Shown here: positions 34,169 to 42,855 of the stretch, piece by piece
Layout: every line of letters starts with the position of its first letter
Position numbering within the stretch: the stretch's first letter is position 1
From: a bacterium
GTDB lineage: Bacteria; Vulcanimicrobiota; Vulcanimicrobiia; Vulcanimicrobiales; Vulcanimicrobiaceae
Reading direction: 5' to 3'
Assembly: GCA_021778415.1 (NCBI GenBank)
Contig: JAJYCL010000006.1
Coordinates: 1-64,000 of the forward strand
DNA: 64,000 bases
Position numbers and translations under genes: made by a program
Notes under the pieces: model-generated
Told to the model about the DNA's origin: nothing
Database searches by the model: none
The model's input: only the letters and a program-made list of their open reading frames with translations

Positions 34169-36138
34169 CGGTGAACTCCGATCAACGTGTAATAAGCGAT
34201 GAAGACAACGGCGCCACCGACGACAAGGAGCACGTAGGCGCGCAACAGGCCCGATTGCACGGCGCGTACGCCGTTTCCGAGTGATCGTGCGAGATGAACG
34301 ATTTCGCGGACGGCGCCATCGATAATATGCGGATCGAGGATCTGCGCGCTCAGCGCGCCTAGCCACGCCGCCGGACGCACGAACAGTGCATCGAGCGCTG
34401 CATCAAAGTAGAATGCATTGGTGAGCGCTGGGAATGCATGAACGGTTTCCATGCGGAGTTTTTCAGCCGCGGCTTTCGCATCGCCCATTCGCCCATAGCG
34501 AAGATACGCAACGAGAAACCCGAGGGCGACGATCAGCAGGACGATGCCGGTTGTTGCCATCTCAGAGATAGGAGCGGCGGGAAGCGTTTCCGGTGCGAAG
34601 GTCGTGGCGAAGAACGTCGCCCACCACGATGCCCCGCCACCGAAGAGCAACCACCCCGCAGCAATTGTCGGAACAATGAGGATGGCAACGGGAACATTCA
34701 TCAACCATGCCGGTGCATGATGGTGTTCGCTATGCGAATCACCATGCGGAGTTCCAACGAGTTCGGGATGACGCATCCCTAAATGCGATGGATCGATCTC
34801 GCCGCGATGCGCACCCGTAAACGTGAGGAACAGCATGCGGAACATGTAGTAGGCAGTTATTCCCGCGGTGACGACGCCGACGACATACAGCCACGGATGA
34901 CCGTGTTCGAGCGCACCTTGGATGACGGCATCTTTACTAAACGATCCGGAAAGACCCGGCAAGCCGCAAATGGCTAACACGCCGATGAGCATCGCAAAGA
35001 ACGCAAAGGGCAATTTTTTGCGAAGGCCACCCATACGACGTACGTCTTGTTCATTTGCCAAGGCGTGAATCACGATGCCCGAGCCCAAAAACAACTGCGC
35101 TTTAAAGAACGCATGCGTAAAGAAGTGAGCGACGCCGCCTTCATAGGCGCCGACGCCGACACCCATGATCATGTAGCCGATCTGCGACATGGTCGAATAC
35201 GCAAGGATTCGCTTGATATCCCATTGCGCCGTACCGAGAATCGCGCCGACAAGCGCGGTCAAGCCTCCGACGGTCCCGACGAGCAGTTGCGCGTCGGGCG
35301 AGGCATTCCACAAGGGCGCGCAGCGCGCAATCAAATAGACGCCGGCCGTTACCATCGTTGCGGCGTGGATGAGCGCTGAAACCGGGGTCGGGCCTTCCAT
35401 CGCGTCCGGCAACCAGGTATGCAAGGGCAGTTGCGCCGATTTCGCCGCAGCGCCGATAAACAGGCAGACGCACACGGCAAAGAGCGTCGGTCCGAATGCT
35501 GCGACGTGCGAGAACACATCGCCGTAGCCGACCGAACCTACTTTTGCAATCATGATAAAGATGGCCATCATAATGGCAATGTCGCCGACGACATTGATGA
35601 CGAAGGCTTTCCGTGCGGCAGCTACCGCCGACGGTTTTTCAAACCAGAACCCGATTAAGAAATACGACGCAAGTCCAACGAGGCCCCAACCGATCAGCAA
35701 TCCGGCAAAATTATCAGAGAGCACCAGCGTGAGCATTGCGAACACGAAGAAATTCAAAAACGCAAAGAAGCGCGCAAACGCCCGGTCCCCGTGCATGTAG
35801 CCGATCGAGTACAAGTGGATCAGGAATCCGACGCCGGTGATAATGCAGGTCCAAATCAGCGACAGCGGATCGAAGAGCAAGCCGAAATCAAATCCCGGCA
35901 TCCACGACACGAGCGCCTGATGGGCACCTACGGCACCGTTGAGATTTTGCGTCGCCGTTGGCCAAGCAACGATCGTCAACACAAACGATGCAAGTAACGC
36001 ACCGCTCGCCAACCATCCGGCCGCAGTTTTTAATTGGGGTCCAAATGCCCAACAGAGCACACCGCCAAGCAACGGCAATAACCACAGCGTTAGCAACAAC
36101 GGATAGGTCCCATCGACCCCCATCACATGATGAATCAT
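34165..36138 (-). CDS. nuoL: NADH-quinone oxidoreductase subunit L
   Basis: The ATG at 36138 has a GGAG site (GAGGAGTGAAGTC). The 657-residue product has about 16 membrane helices and the long lateral C-terminal helix expected of NuoL. Signatures are KSAQLPLHTWLPDAMEGPTP and WDIKRILAYSTMSQIGYM. A His-rich loop (HGDSHSEHHH) lies near residue 470. It is the distal proton-pumping subunit. Unlike all other nuo junctions here, a 214-bp structured gap separates it from nuoK. Confidence 0.92.
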   Translation of the reverse strand: MIHHVMGVDGTYPLLLTLWLLPLLGGVLCWAFGPQLKTAAGWLASGALLASFVLTIVAWPTATQNLNGAVGAHQALVSWMPGFDFGLLFDPLSLIWTCIITGVGFLIHLYSIGYMHGDRAFARFFAFLNFFVFAMLTLVLSDNFAGLLIGWGLVGLASYFLIGFWFEKPSAVAAARKAFVINVVGDIAIMMAIFIMIAKVGSVGYGDVFSHVAAFGPTLFAVCVCLFIGAAAKSAQLPLHTWLPDAMEGPTPVSALIHAATMVTAGVYLIARCAPLWNASPDAQLLVGTVGGLTALVGAILGTAQWDIKRILAYSTMSQIGYMIMGVGVGAYEGGVAHFFTHAFFKAQLFLGSGIVIHALANEQDVRRMGGLRKKLPFAFFAMLIGVLAICGLPGLSGSFSKDAVIQGALEHGHPWLYVVGVVTAGITAYYMFRMLFLTFTGAHRGEIDPSHLGMRHPELVGTPHGDSHSEHHHAPAWLMNVPVAILIVPTIAAGWLLFGGGASWWATFFATTFAPETLPAAPISEMATTGIVLLIVALGFLVAYLRYGRMGDAKAAAEKLRMETVHAFPALTNAFYFDAALDALFVRPAAWLGALSAQILDPHIIDGAVREIVHLARSLGNGVRAVQSGLLRAYVLLVVGGAVVFIAYYTLIGVHR

Positions 36139-36162
36139 GACTTCACTCCTCGAAGGGGTGCC

Positions 36163-36310
36163 GCGACGCGATGAGCATTACAAACGCGACGAGGACGCGC
36201 GCATTTTCCCATCCATGGGAAAATGCTACTCGGTTCGCCACGCCTCTCGCCATCCTGGCTCCGGCGTGGCCTCACACGCCTCGTCGCATTTGCAATGCCC
36301 ATCGCGTCGC
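36163..36310 (-). repeat. Large imperfect inverted repeat between nuoK and nuoL
   Basis: Arms of 32 bp at 36163-36194 and 36279-36310 match at 29 of 32 positions when one is reverse-complemented. All three mismatches become G-U pairs in the minus-strand transcript, the strand of the nuo genes, but would be A-C mismatches on the plus strand. They enclose a perfect 12-bp hairpin. This suggests a folded RNA in the nuo mRNA that may set the ratio of distal subunits, or a palindromic mobile element. Confidence 0.65.
36201..36226. repeat. Perfect 12-bp inverted repeat with 2-bp centre
   Basis: GCATTTTCCCAT and ATGGGAAAATGC flank a CC centre. It lies inside the larger inverted repeat of the nuoK-nuoL gap. 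A two-base loop is too tight for an ideal RNA hairpin, so a protein-binding operator or a DNA cruciform-type element is also possible. No U-run follows on either strand. Confidence 0.7.
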
Positions 36311-36352
36311 TACCCATGCTTCGCATCGCTACGCAAAATCGAGAAGTTTTCA

Positions 36353-36673
36353 TCATCCTCGTAGTATCCGTACATCGTCGACGTCGACATTTTTGGCGTT
36401 TCGGAAAACGACGACCACGATCGCGAGGCCAATAGCGGCTTCAGCTGCGGCGACGGTAATCACGAGGAAGGCAAAAATGTGGCCCGCATTATTCATATAG
36501 ACGCGAGCAAAGGTAATGAAGAGTAAATTTGCGGCGTTCCACATGAGTTCGATGGACATCAAGACGATCAGCGGATTGCGCCGCAGGGCGATTCCGGCGA
36601 CGCCGATGAAAAAGATGACGAGCGAAAGGCCGATATAATCGCCAAGGGCAACCGGCAAAACGGTCAGATCCAT
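36353..36673 (-). CDS. nuoK: NADH-quinone oxidoreductase subunit K
   Basis: The 106-residue membrane subunit has three helices. The conserved LIVLMSIELMWNAANLLFI carries the membrane glutamate, and AEAAIGLAIVV follows. It starts directly after the nuoJ stop with no gap. The C-terminus, beyond the third helix, is charged. It is part of the proton channel next to NuoJ and NuoA. Confidence 0.92.
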   Translation of the reverse strand: MDLTVLPVALGDYIGLSLVIFFIGVAGIALRRNPLIVLMSIELMWNAANLLFITFARVYMNNAGHIFAFLVITVAAAEAAIGLAIVVVVFRNAKNVDVDDVRILRG

Positions 36674-37279
36674 TTACTCGCCCCCCTCTTTGAGTATGGC
36701 TTCGCGCATCTCACGTTTTACACGCTTCGTATCTGCTGTGCGCGAGACAAATGGCGTAACATCGCCGGCAAGCAAGACGACGCCGATGACCGCGACCATC
36801 AGGATCAGCGCGGTAATTTCAAACGGAAGTAAGTGTGTCGTGAAGAGCGCTTTGCCGAAATCGGCGACGCTTCCAAACACATTGGCAAGACCCGCAGCGC
36901 CATGTAATGAGCCGGAGTTGGACGTTGCCGTTGCCTGCGGCGTCGCATTGGCAAGGCCGAACGCGAGCAAACCGAAGCCAACGAGCACGGCGAAACCCGC
37001 CGGAATCGCCGCCTTGGGCAGACGATCCGGGCCCTGTGCGAACGCTGCAACGCCGCTGGAAAGCAGCGCGATGACGAAAAGGAAGAGCACAAGAATCGCT
37101 CCGCTGTAGACGATGATCTGCGTTACGGCGAGAAATTCCGCGTTGAGCGTCACGTACAGAGCGGCGAGGGCTGCAAAATGTAGCAACAATGCGACGACGC
37201 TATAGACCGGTTTACGCGCAGCAACCGTCCAGACGGCACTGGCAATGAGCACGATCGCGAGCGCAAAAAAACCAATCAT
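36674..37279 (-). CDS. nuoJ: NADH-quinone oxidoreductase subunit J
   Basis: The 201-residue product has five helices. Typical sequences are LLLHFAALAALYVTLNAEFL, IIVYSGAILVLFLFVI and LPFEITALILMVAVIGVVLL. It starts within the end of nuoI (4-bp ATGA overlap). The loop between helices 4 and 5 is longer than usual and Ala/Asn/Ser-rich. It is a membrane-arm subunit at the junction with NuoH. Confidence 0.92.
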   Translation of the reverse strand: MIGFFALAIVLIASAVWTVAARKPVYSVVALLLHFAALAALYVTLNAEFLAVTQIIVYSGAILVLFLFVIALLSSGVAAFAQGPDRLPKAAIPAGFAVLVGFGLLAFGLANATPQATATSNSGSLHGAAGLANVFGSVADFGKALFTTHLLPFEITALILMVAVIGVVLLAGDVTPFVSRTADTKRVKREMREAILKEGGE

Positions 37280-37872
37280 CCGGCCAGCCCTCGACGCTGC
37301 GTCTTCAGGATGATGCCGCGATTCGTCGCGTCATAGCCGGTATCGCTTTCCATCGTCGATTTGACCTGAGCGACCATCCCAAGATCCGAAGGAATACCAT
37401 TCGGGCGTTCATCGGGAGCAAGGCCCACGCCGGCCTCCGGCGGGACGAGCAGACGATCTTTCGAGTAGACGAACGACCCGCGACGAAAATCAGCCATCTC
37501 GAAGCGCGGCGTCAACACGATAGCATCGGTCGGACACGCCTCTTCGCACAGGCCGCAGAAAATACAACGCAACTCATCGATTTCGTACCGGGCGGCAAAA
37601 CGTTCGCCCGGCGAGTGGCGATCATCGGGAGAGTTCTCTGCGCCGATCACGGTAATGGCATTTGCCGGACATGCCGACGAACACAATTCACAGCCGATGC
37701 AGCGCTCTTTGGTATCGGCGTAACGTCGTAGTTCGTGCAAGCCGTGAAAACGCGGAGCATGTTTTTTCTTGACCGACGGGTATTCAATCGTCGGACGCTT
37801 CTTAAACATATAGCTAAACGTGATCGAAAAGCCACGCAAGAGAGCACCGACATTGCCAAGATGTTTACGCAT
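37276..37872 (-). CDS. nuoI: NADH-quinone oxidoreductase subunit I (2x4Fe-4S)
   Basis: The 198-residue ferredoxin-like subunit has two four-cysteine motifs, CIGCELCSSACPANAI and CIFCGLCEEACPTDAI, binding the N6a and N6b clusters that pass electrons to NuoB. An N-terminal amphipathic region (LLRGFSITFSYMFKKRPTIE) is typical. It sits 3 bp after nuoH and overlaps nuoJ by 4 bp. Confidence 0.95.
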   Translation of the reverse strand: MRKHLGNVGALLRGFSITFSYMFKKRPTIEYPSVKKKHAPRFHGLHELRRYADTKERCIGCELCSSACPANAITVIGAENSPDDRHSPGERFAARYEIDELRCIFCGLCEEACPTDAIVLTPRFEMADFRRGSFVYSKDRLLVPPEAGVGLAPDERPNGIPSDLGMVAQVKSTMESDTGYDATNRGIILKTQRRGLAG

Positions 37873-37875
37873 ACG

Positions 37876-38883
37876 TTAGCCCCTCAACGCGACAATCAGC
37901 GCGGTGATAATAAGATTGAGCGTCGCCGCCGGCAAGAGAATTTTCCAGCCGAATGCCATAAGTCGATCATAACGAAAGCGCGGCAACGTCGCGCGCAACC
38001 ACATATAGAAGAAGAGAAATGCGCCGACTTTCATCACGAACCAGAGAATGCCGGGAATCATCGTTAAACCGAACGGCGCATTCCATCCGCCGAGGAACAG
38101 CAATGTTGCAATACATGCGACGGTCAACATATTGACGTACTCGGCAATGAAGAACGAGCCAAAGCGCAGCCCGGAATATTCCGTGTGAAAGCCGCCGACG
38201 AGTTCCGTCTCGGCTTCTACGAGATCGAACGGCGTTCGATTCGTCTCGGCCACGGCCGTAATCACATAGATCAGAAAGCCGAAACACTGTGGGATGAAAA
38301 ACCACATGCTCGCCTGCGCGTGAACGATGCCGGCAAGCGACGTTGTTCCCGCCAAAATCAGAACACCGACGAACGACATCGACATCGACAGTTCGTAGGA
38401 AATCATTTGTGCCGTAGCGCGAACGCTGCCCAGCAGCGGGTATTTCGAACCGGACGCCCAGCCGCCGAGTGAGATTCCATAGACGCCGATCGACGAGATC
38501 GCCATCAACAAGAGAATACCGGCATTGACATCGCCGATGGCCCAAAGCGATCCATTATTTTCACCGAACGGAATAACCGCATAGACCGCAAATGCCGTGA
38601 TCAGCGAAATAAACGGAGCAAGACGATAAATGAGCGGATCGGCCGTTTTCGGCGTGAGATCTTCTTTGAGAATAAGTTTTGCGGCATCGGCTGCCGGCTG
38701 CAAAAGACCCCACGGCCCGACGCGATTCGGTCCCGGACGCAATTGCATCCATCCGAGAATCTTGCGCTCGAACAACATTGCATAGGCGAAGGTCGTCACC
38801 ACCACCAGCAAAAGCAAGGCGGATTTGATTAAGATCACCAACCAGAGCGGGGCCGCGTTCAACGTCGCTACGAGCGCATCCAT
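37876..38883 (-). CDS. nuoH: NADH-quinone oxidoreductase subunit H
   Basis: The 335-residue membrane subunit has eight helices and lines the quinone-binding site. Signatures are ERKILGWMQLRPGPNRVGP, GGWASGSKYPLLGSVRATAQ and ETNRTPFDLVEAETELVGGF. Charged loops face the peripheral arm. It sits 3 bp from nuoG and 3 bp from nuoI. Confidence 0.95.
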   Translation of the reverse strand: MDALVATLNAAPLWLVILIKSALLLLVVVTTFAYAMLFERKILGWMQLRPGPNRVGPWGLLQPAADAAKLILKEDLTPKTADPLIYRLAPFISLITAFAVYAVIPFGENNGSLWAIGDVNAGILLLMAISSIGVYGISLGGWASGSKYPLLGSVRATAQMISYELSMSMSFVGVLILAGTTSLAGIVHAQASMWFFIPQCFGFLIYVITAVAETNRTPFDLVEAETELVGGFHTEYSGLRFGSFFIAEYVNMLTVACIATLLFLGGWNAPFGLTMIPGILWFVMKVGAFLFFYMWLRATLPRFRYDRLMAFGWKILLPAATLNLIITALIVALRG

Positions 38884-38886
38884 TCG

Positions 38887-40839
38887 TTATACTCCGACCG
38901 GGATTGCAAGAGAATCTGCTGGACGTAATGCTGCGATGCGAACATCGTGGGCACTCGTGCCGCCGCCTGCAAACAGATGCCGACGCTGTGCTTGCACTGC
39001 TTGCTTCTGCGACCACACGTAGCGTGCATCCCCGAAAGCATCGTCGCTCCGCTGCGCCGCAGCGGCGATGACGGTGCGCCGCACTTCTTCTTCCGTGGGC
39101 AGAGCGATATCTAAGGCTTGGGCCAAACCGATGAGCACCTCGAGATCGCTGAGAACTCCCACCGGGGCTTCGAGTGCGGCTTCGACCGGCAATAACTCGC
39201 CGGTAGCATTGATGATCGTTCCGGATTTCTCGAACGCGGAACGAACCGGCAAGACGAGCGTCGCTTGCTTGGCAGTCTCCGTCATAAAAAGTTCGGTGAC
39301 AACCGAAAACGGGGTCGCGCGCATCGCTTCCGCAACGAGAGCGGGATCGGAAAAATTCAATGCGGGATTGACGCCGAAAAGATTGAGAACTCGCATCGTG
39401 CCGGCACGTGCAGCATCCAACATAGCGGCCGTATCGAGGCTTGTATCGCGCGGCAAAAGTCCGAGCGCTTCGGCACCGCGAGCGTTGCCTTGTTCACCGG
39501 CGATAAAAGTTGAAAGCGACGCATGCCCGGAGAGCAGTTCATGGAAACGCGCACCCAGCGCTACATCGGAACCATCCCAAACGAGCGCCACCGAGCGCGC
39601 ATCGCGGGCTGCCATGAGCGCGGCGGTTTCATTCTGTGCGTCGATATCGAAACGACGCCCTCCATGACGAACGGCCTTGCGAATACGCAGGTCAAGCACC
39701 GGCGCCGTCTCAGCCGGCGAAGCGCCGATGACGAGAATAACGTTCGCCGATTCAAGTTGTTCGAGTGTTCCAGAAAAGCGACCAGGCGTTGCTTGGCGCT
39801 GGACGCCGGCTCGCCAATCGATGTTGCGCACGCCGATGGCCCGCATGAGCGTGCCGAGCAGATAGGCCTCTTCGTTGAGCAATCGTCCGCCGCCGATGAC
39901 GCCCACGGATTCCGGCGCACTCTTGGCATCGTGAAGCGCTTTCGCCCATAGCGCAAATGCGTCGTCCCACGAAATCTGAACGAAGCTTCCATCTTTGCGA
40001 TAAAGCGGCTGTGTGATGCGCTCGGGAGAATCGACGTAGCCGATATTATAACGACCGCGATCGCAGAGCCACCCATCGCTGATCGCATCGTCCGATTCCA
40101 CCGACATCGTGCGCAACAGCGTTCCGCCGCGAACGTCGGCGTTCATACGACATCCAACCGAACATTGCGTACACGACGTTTGCGTGCGCGTCAGATCCCA
40201 TGGGCGCGATTTGAAGCGATAGGTTTTCGACGTTAATGCGCCGACCGGGCATAATTCCGTGACGTTGCCGGTGAAGTGATGGCGGTACGGTTCGCCCGTC
40301 GCCGTTGCGATCATATCCTTATGCCCGCGATCCTTGAGCACGAGTTGCTGATCGCCGACGATGAGTTCATCGAAGCGAACGCAACGTTGACAAACAACGC
40401 AACGTTCTTCATCGAGTACGATCGTTGGTCCGAGATCAACGCCTTTGGGTTTACTGGTCTTTGCATCGGCCACATCGGATGTGCCGCGAGCGTAAGCCAT
40501 GGCATAATCTTGCAAATCGCATTCGCCGCCCTTATCGCAAATCGGGCAATCCAACGGATGATTGACGAGCAAAAGTTCGAGCACCATCGCTCGCCCCGTG
40601 TCGACCTTCTCTCCGCGCGTCCGAACAACCATGCCTTCGGCGACGGGCGTATTGCACCCGATCTGCAACTTAGGCATCCCCTCGATATCGACGAGGCAAA
40701 CGCGGCACAATCCGGCAGGCCCGAGTTTCGGATGATAGCAATAGACGGGAATCTCTTGTTGGATTTTTTTGACGGCTTCAACGAGTAGCGTACCTTTGGG
40801 AACGCTCACCGGAACGCCGTCGATCGTCAGATTCACCAT
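38887..40839 (-). CDS. nuoG: NADH-quinone oxidoreductase subunit G
   Basis: I use the ATG at 40839 (MVNLTIDGVPVSVPKG), two bases after nuoF. The upstream extension is nuoF shadow. The 650-residue product has a plant-type 2Fe-2S domain (CYHPKLGPAGLCRVC), a His/Cys-ligated 4Fe-4S region (HPLDCPICDKGGECDLQ) and two further 4Fe-4S sites (CVVCQRCVRFDE and CTQCSVGC). A molybdopterin-oxidoreductase-like domain without cofactor function follows. It carries electrons in the peripheral arm. It is shorter than the roughly 900-residue E. coli form, as in many bacteria. Confidence 0.93.
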   Translation of the reverse strand: MVNLTIDGVPVSVPKGTLLVEAVKKIQQEIPVYCYHPKLGPAGLCRVCLVDIEGMPKLQIGCNTPVAEGMVVRTRGEKVDTGRAMVLELLLVNHPLDCPICDKGGECDLQDYAMAYARGTSDVADAKTSKPKGVDLGPTIVLDEERCVVCQRCVRFDELIVGDQQLVLKDRGHKDMIATATGEPYRHHFTGNVTELCPVGALTSKTYRFKSRPWDLTRTQTSCTQCSVGCRMNADVRGGTLLRTMSVESDDAISDGWLCDRGRYNIGYVDSPERITQPLYRKDGSFVQISWDDAFALWAKALHDAKSAPESVGVIGGGRLLNEEAYLLGTLMRAIGVRNIDWRAGVQRQATPGRFSGTLEQLESANVILVIGASPAETAPVLDLRIRKAVRHGGRRFDIDAQNETAALMAARDARSVALVWDGSDVALGARFHELLSGHASLSTFIAGEQGNARGAEALGLLPRDTSLDTAAMLDAARAGTMRVLNLFGVNPALNFSDPALVAEAMRATPFSVVTELFMTETAKQATLVLPVRSAFEKSGTIINATGELLPVEAALEAPVGVLSDLEVLIGLAQALDIALPTEEEVRRTVIAAAAQRSDDAFGDARYVWSQKQAVQAQRRHLFAGGGTSAHDVRIAALRPADSLAIPVGV

Positions 40840-40841
40840 GA

Positions 40842-42095
40842 TTACACCGCTACCGTCTGGATGCGAGCTTCGAACTGCTCGGGGAAACGTTTGAGCACCG
40901 ACTTCAAAAATGGTTCGATGGAATCGCCAAGGGCACAAAGATTCAGGCCGGTGATCGTGCCGCTCACGCGATGCAACATCTCAAGATCGCTGTGCAAGCC
41001 ACGACCTTGCACGAAGCGATGGAGCACGGTCTCAAGCCAATGCCCCCCTTCGCGACACGGCGTGCATTGACCGCACGATTCGTGCGCAAAAAAGCGCACC
41101 ATATTATAGGCTGCTTGCACGAAATCGGTGCGATCGTCGAGCACGAGAAACGCGCCGGAGCCGAGCATCGAACCGGCTTTTGCGAGCGATTCATAATCGT
41201 ACGGATCGTCAAGATTTTCGGGGAAGATACATGCCGACGAACCGCCGCCCGGCTGAATTGCGGCGAGCGTTCGTCCGGGAAAAAGACCACCGGCGATCTC
41301 GATGAGTTCGCGCACGGGAGTACCGAGCGGAACTTCGTAATTTCCGGGTTTTTGCACGTGCCCGGAGATCGAAATGATCTTATAGCCTTTGCTGCGCTCG
41401 GTTCCGACTGCGGAGAACCACTCGGGACCGTTTGCCAAAATGGGAACGAGATAAGCCAACGTCTCGACATTATTGACGACGGTCGGCATGCCGTAGAGTC
41501 CGGCGATCGCCGGGAACGGCGGCTTGAGCCGCGGCTCGCCACGTTTGCCTTCTAAAGAATTGAGCAATCCGGTTTCTTCACCGCAGATGTATGCACCGGC
41601 TCCACGATGCACGGTGAGTTCCAAATCGTACCCGGTTCCTAAAACATTTTTCCCGATGAAACCGGCCGCCCGCGCATCGGCAACGGCTTTCATGAAAATT
41701 TCGTAGCCGCGCTTAAACTCGCCGCGAATGTAGATGAACGCGTGATGCGAGCCGATGCCATAAGCGCCGAGCAAGATGCCCTCGAGCACCAAATGCGGCG
41801 TCTCTTCGAGCAACATATGATCTTTGAACGTACCGGGCTCGGCTTCATCGCAATTACAAACGAGATAGCGCGTTGGAATCTGCCCGGGCAGAAACGACCA
41901 CTTCTTTCCCGTCGGAAAACCCGCACCACCACGGCCGCGAAGGCCGGATTTCTCAGCCGCGTCGAGGACATCCGTCGATTTCATCGTCGTCAATGCTCTA
42001 TGGAGTTGAACGTAACCACCGCGTTGACGATACACGGCGATATCTCGCAAATCGCACTCGCCGATACCGGCAGTCAGCACTTTAGTGACCGGCAT
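40842..42095 (-). CDS. nuoF: NADH-quinone oxidoreductase subunit F (NADH/FMN binding)
   Basis: The start at 42095 (MPVTKVLTAGIG) overlaps the nuoE stop by 14 bp. The 417-residue product has GLRGRGGAGFPTGKKW for NADH binding, CNCDEAEPGTFKDH for FMN, YICGEETGLLNSLEG, and the N3 cluster motif SCGQCTPCREG. It is the electron entry point of complex I. All catalytic features are intact. Confidence 0.95.
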   Translation of the reverse strand: MPVTKVLTAGIGECDLRDIAVYRQRGGYVQLHRALTTMKSTDVLDAAEKSGLRGRGGAGFPTGKKWSFLPGQIPTRYLVCNCDEAEPGTFKDHMLLEETPHLVLEGILLGAYGIGSHHAFIYIRGEFKRGYEIFMKAVADARAAGFIGKNVLGTGYDLELTVHRGAGAYICGEETGLLNSLEGKRGEPRLKPPFPAIAGLYGMPTVVNNVETLAYLVPILANGPEWFSAVGTERSKGYKIISISGHVQKPGNYEVPLGTPVRELIEIAGGLFPGRTLAAIQPGGGSSACIFPENLDDPYDYESLAKAGSMLGSGAFLVLDDRTDFVQAAYNMVRFFAHESCGQCTPCREGGHWLETVLHRFVQGRGLHSDLEMLHRVSGTITGLNLCALGDSIEPFLKSVLKRFPEQFEARIQTVAV

Positions 42096-42855
42096 GTTCG
42101 TGATCTCCCAGGACATCGGCAACGCTCGATGCATCCTGCACCAGACGTTCGTTACTCCGTCCGCGCATGGCAATTTCGTTATTGACGAATCGGTCGAGCA
42201 TGATCAATCCGCTTGCATCGCCGAGTCCCCCGGCGTTATTCGGGTGCGACACATCGGTCGCACCGAGCGATTTTCTTCCCATCGAGACTTCGCCGTCTTG
42301 TTTGACCGACCAGGTTTTCCCCGGCTGTTCCGTCTGCGCCATTGGGGCCACGGCAAACGTCCCGGCTCGCATTGCCGCAATCATCTCATCGATCATCGCC
42401 GGCGTAAGCGAATAGAAGAATTCGAGATTCACTTGCATGCATGTCGGTTTATCGCATGCCGCCAAACATTCGACTTCTTCATACGAAAAGAGACCGTCAT
42501 CACTCGTTTGTAGATGACCGATCCCTAATTTTTCACGAAAGTATTTCATGATCTCTTCAGCGCCGCTCACGGTACACGAAAGACCACGGCAGACTTGAAG
42601 CACATATTTTCCGACGGGACGACGGAAAAAGAGCGTATAAAACGAGACGGTCGATTCAACGACTGCCGGTGAAACGCCGAGCATCGATGCGGCACATCGC
42701 ATCGCTTCAGGGCTCACAAAGCCTTCATTCTCCTGAAAGAGATGCATGATCGGCAACAGAGCCGAACGCGGCTCTTCGTATTGGGCAATGAGAGCTTCGC
42801 AGGCCGGCTTTAGGCGGGCGGCGAGGGCTTCGAAATGTTCAGCGCGCGTCGACAC
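42082..42855 (-). CDS. nuoE: NADH-quinone oxidoreductase subunit E (2Fe-2S) with C-terminal extension
   Basis: The 257-residue product contains the thioredoxin-like N1a domain in its first 165 residues. The cluster ligands are in VCRGLSC and CLAACDKPTC. The remaining 90 residues are polar, with short motifs such as GKTWSVKQDGEV and a final His-rich HEHAGH. They have no recognised domain and exceed the usual length of about 160. It is paired with NuoF, whose start lies inside the end of this gene. It begins directly after the nuoD stop. Confidence 0.92.
   Translation of the reverse strand: MSTRAEHFEALAARLKPACEALIAQYEEPRSALLPIMHLFQENEGFVSPEAMRCAASMLGVSPAVVESTVSFYTLFFRRPVGKYVLQVCRGLSCTVSGAEEIMKYFREKLGIGHLQTSDDGLFSYEEVECLAACDKPTCMQVNLEFFYSLTPAMIDEMIAAMRAGTFAVAPMAQTEQPGKTWSVKQDGEVSMGRKSLGATDVSHPNNAGGLGDASGLIMLDRFVNNEIAMRGRSNERLVQDASSVADVLGDHEHAGH

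Noticed and set aside
36135-36356. A 73-residue minus-strand frame filling the nuoK-nuoL gap
   Set aside because: It spans the inverted repeat, overlaps both neighbours and encodes Arg-rich repeats with no domain. RNA or DNA structure explains the region better.
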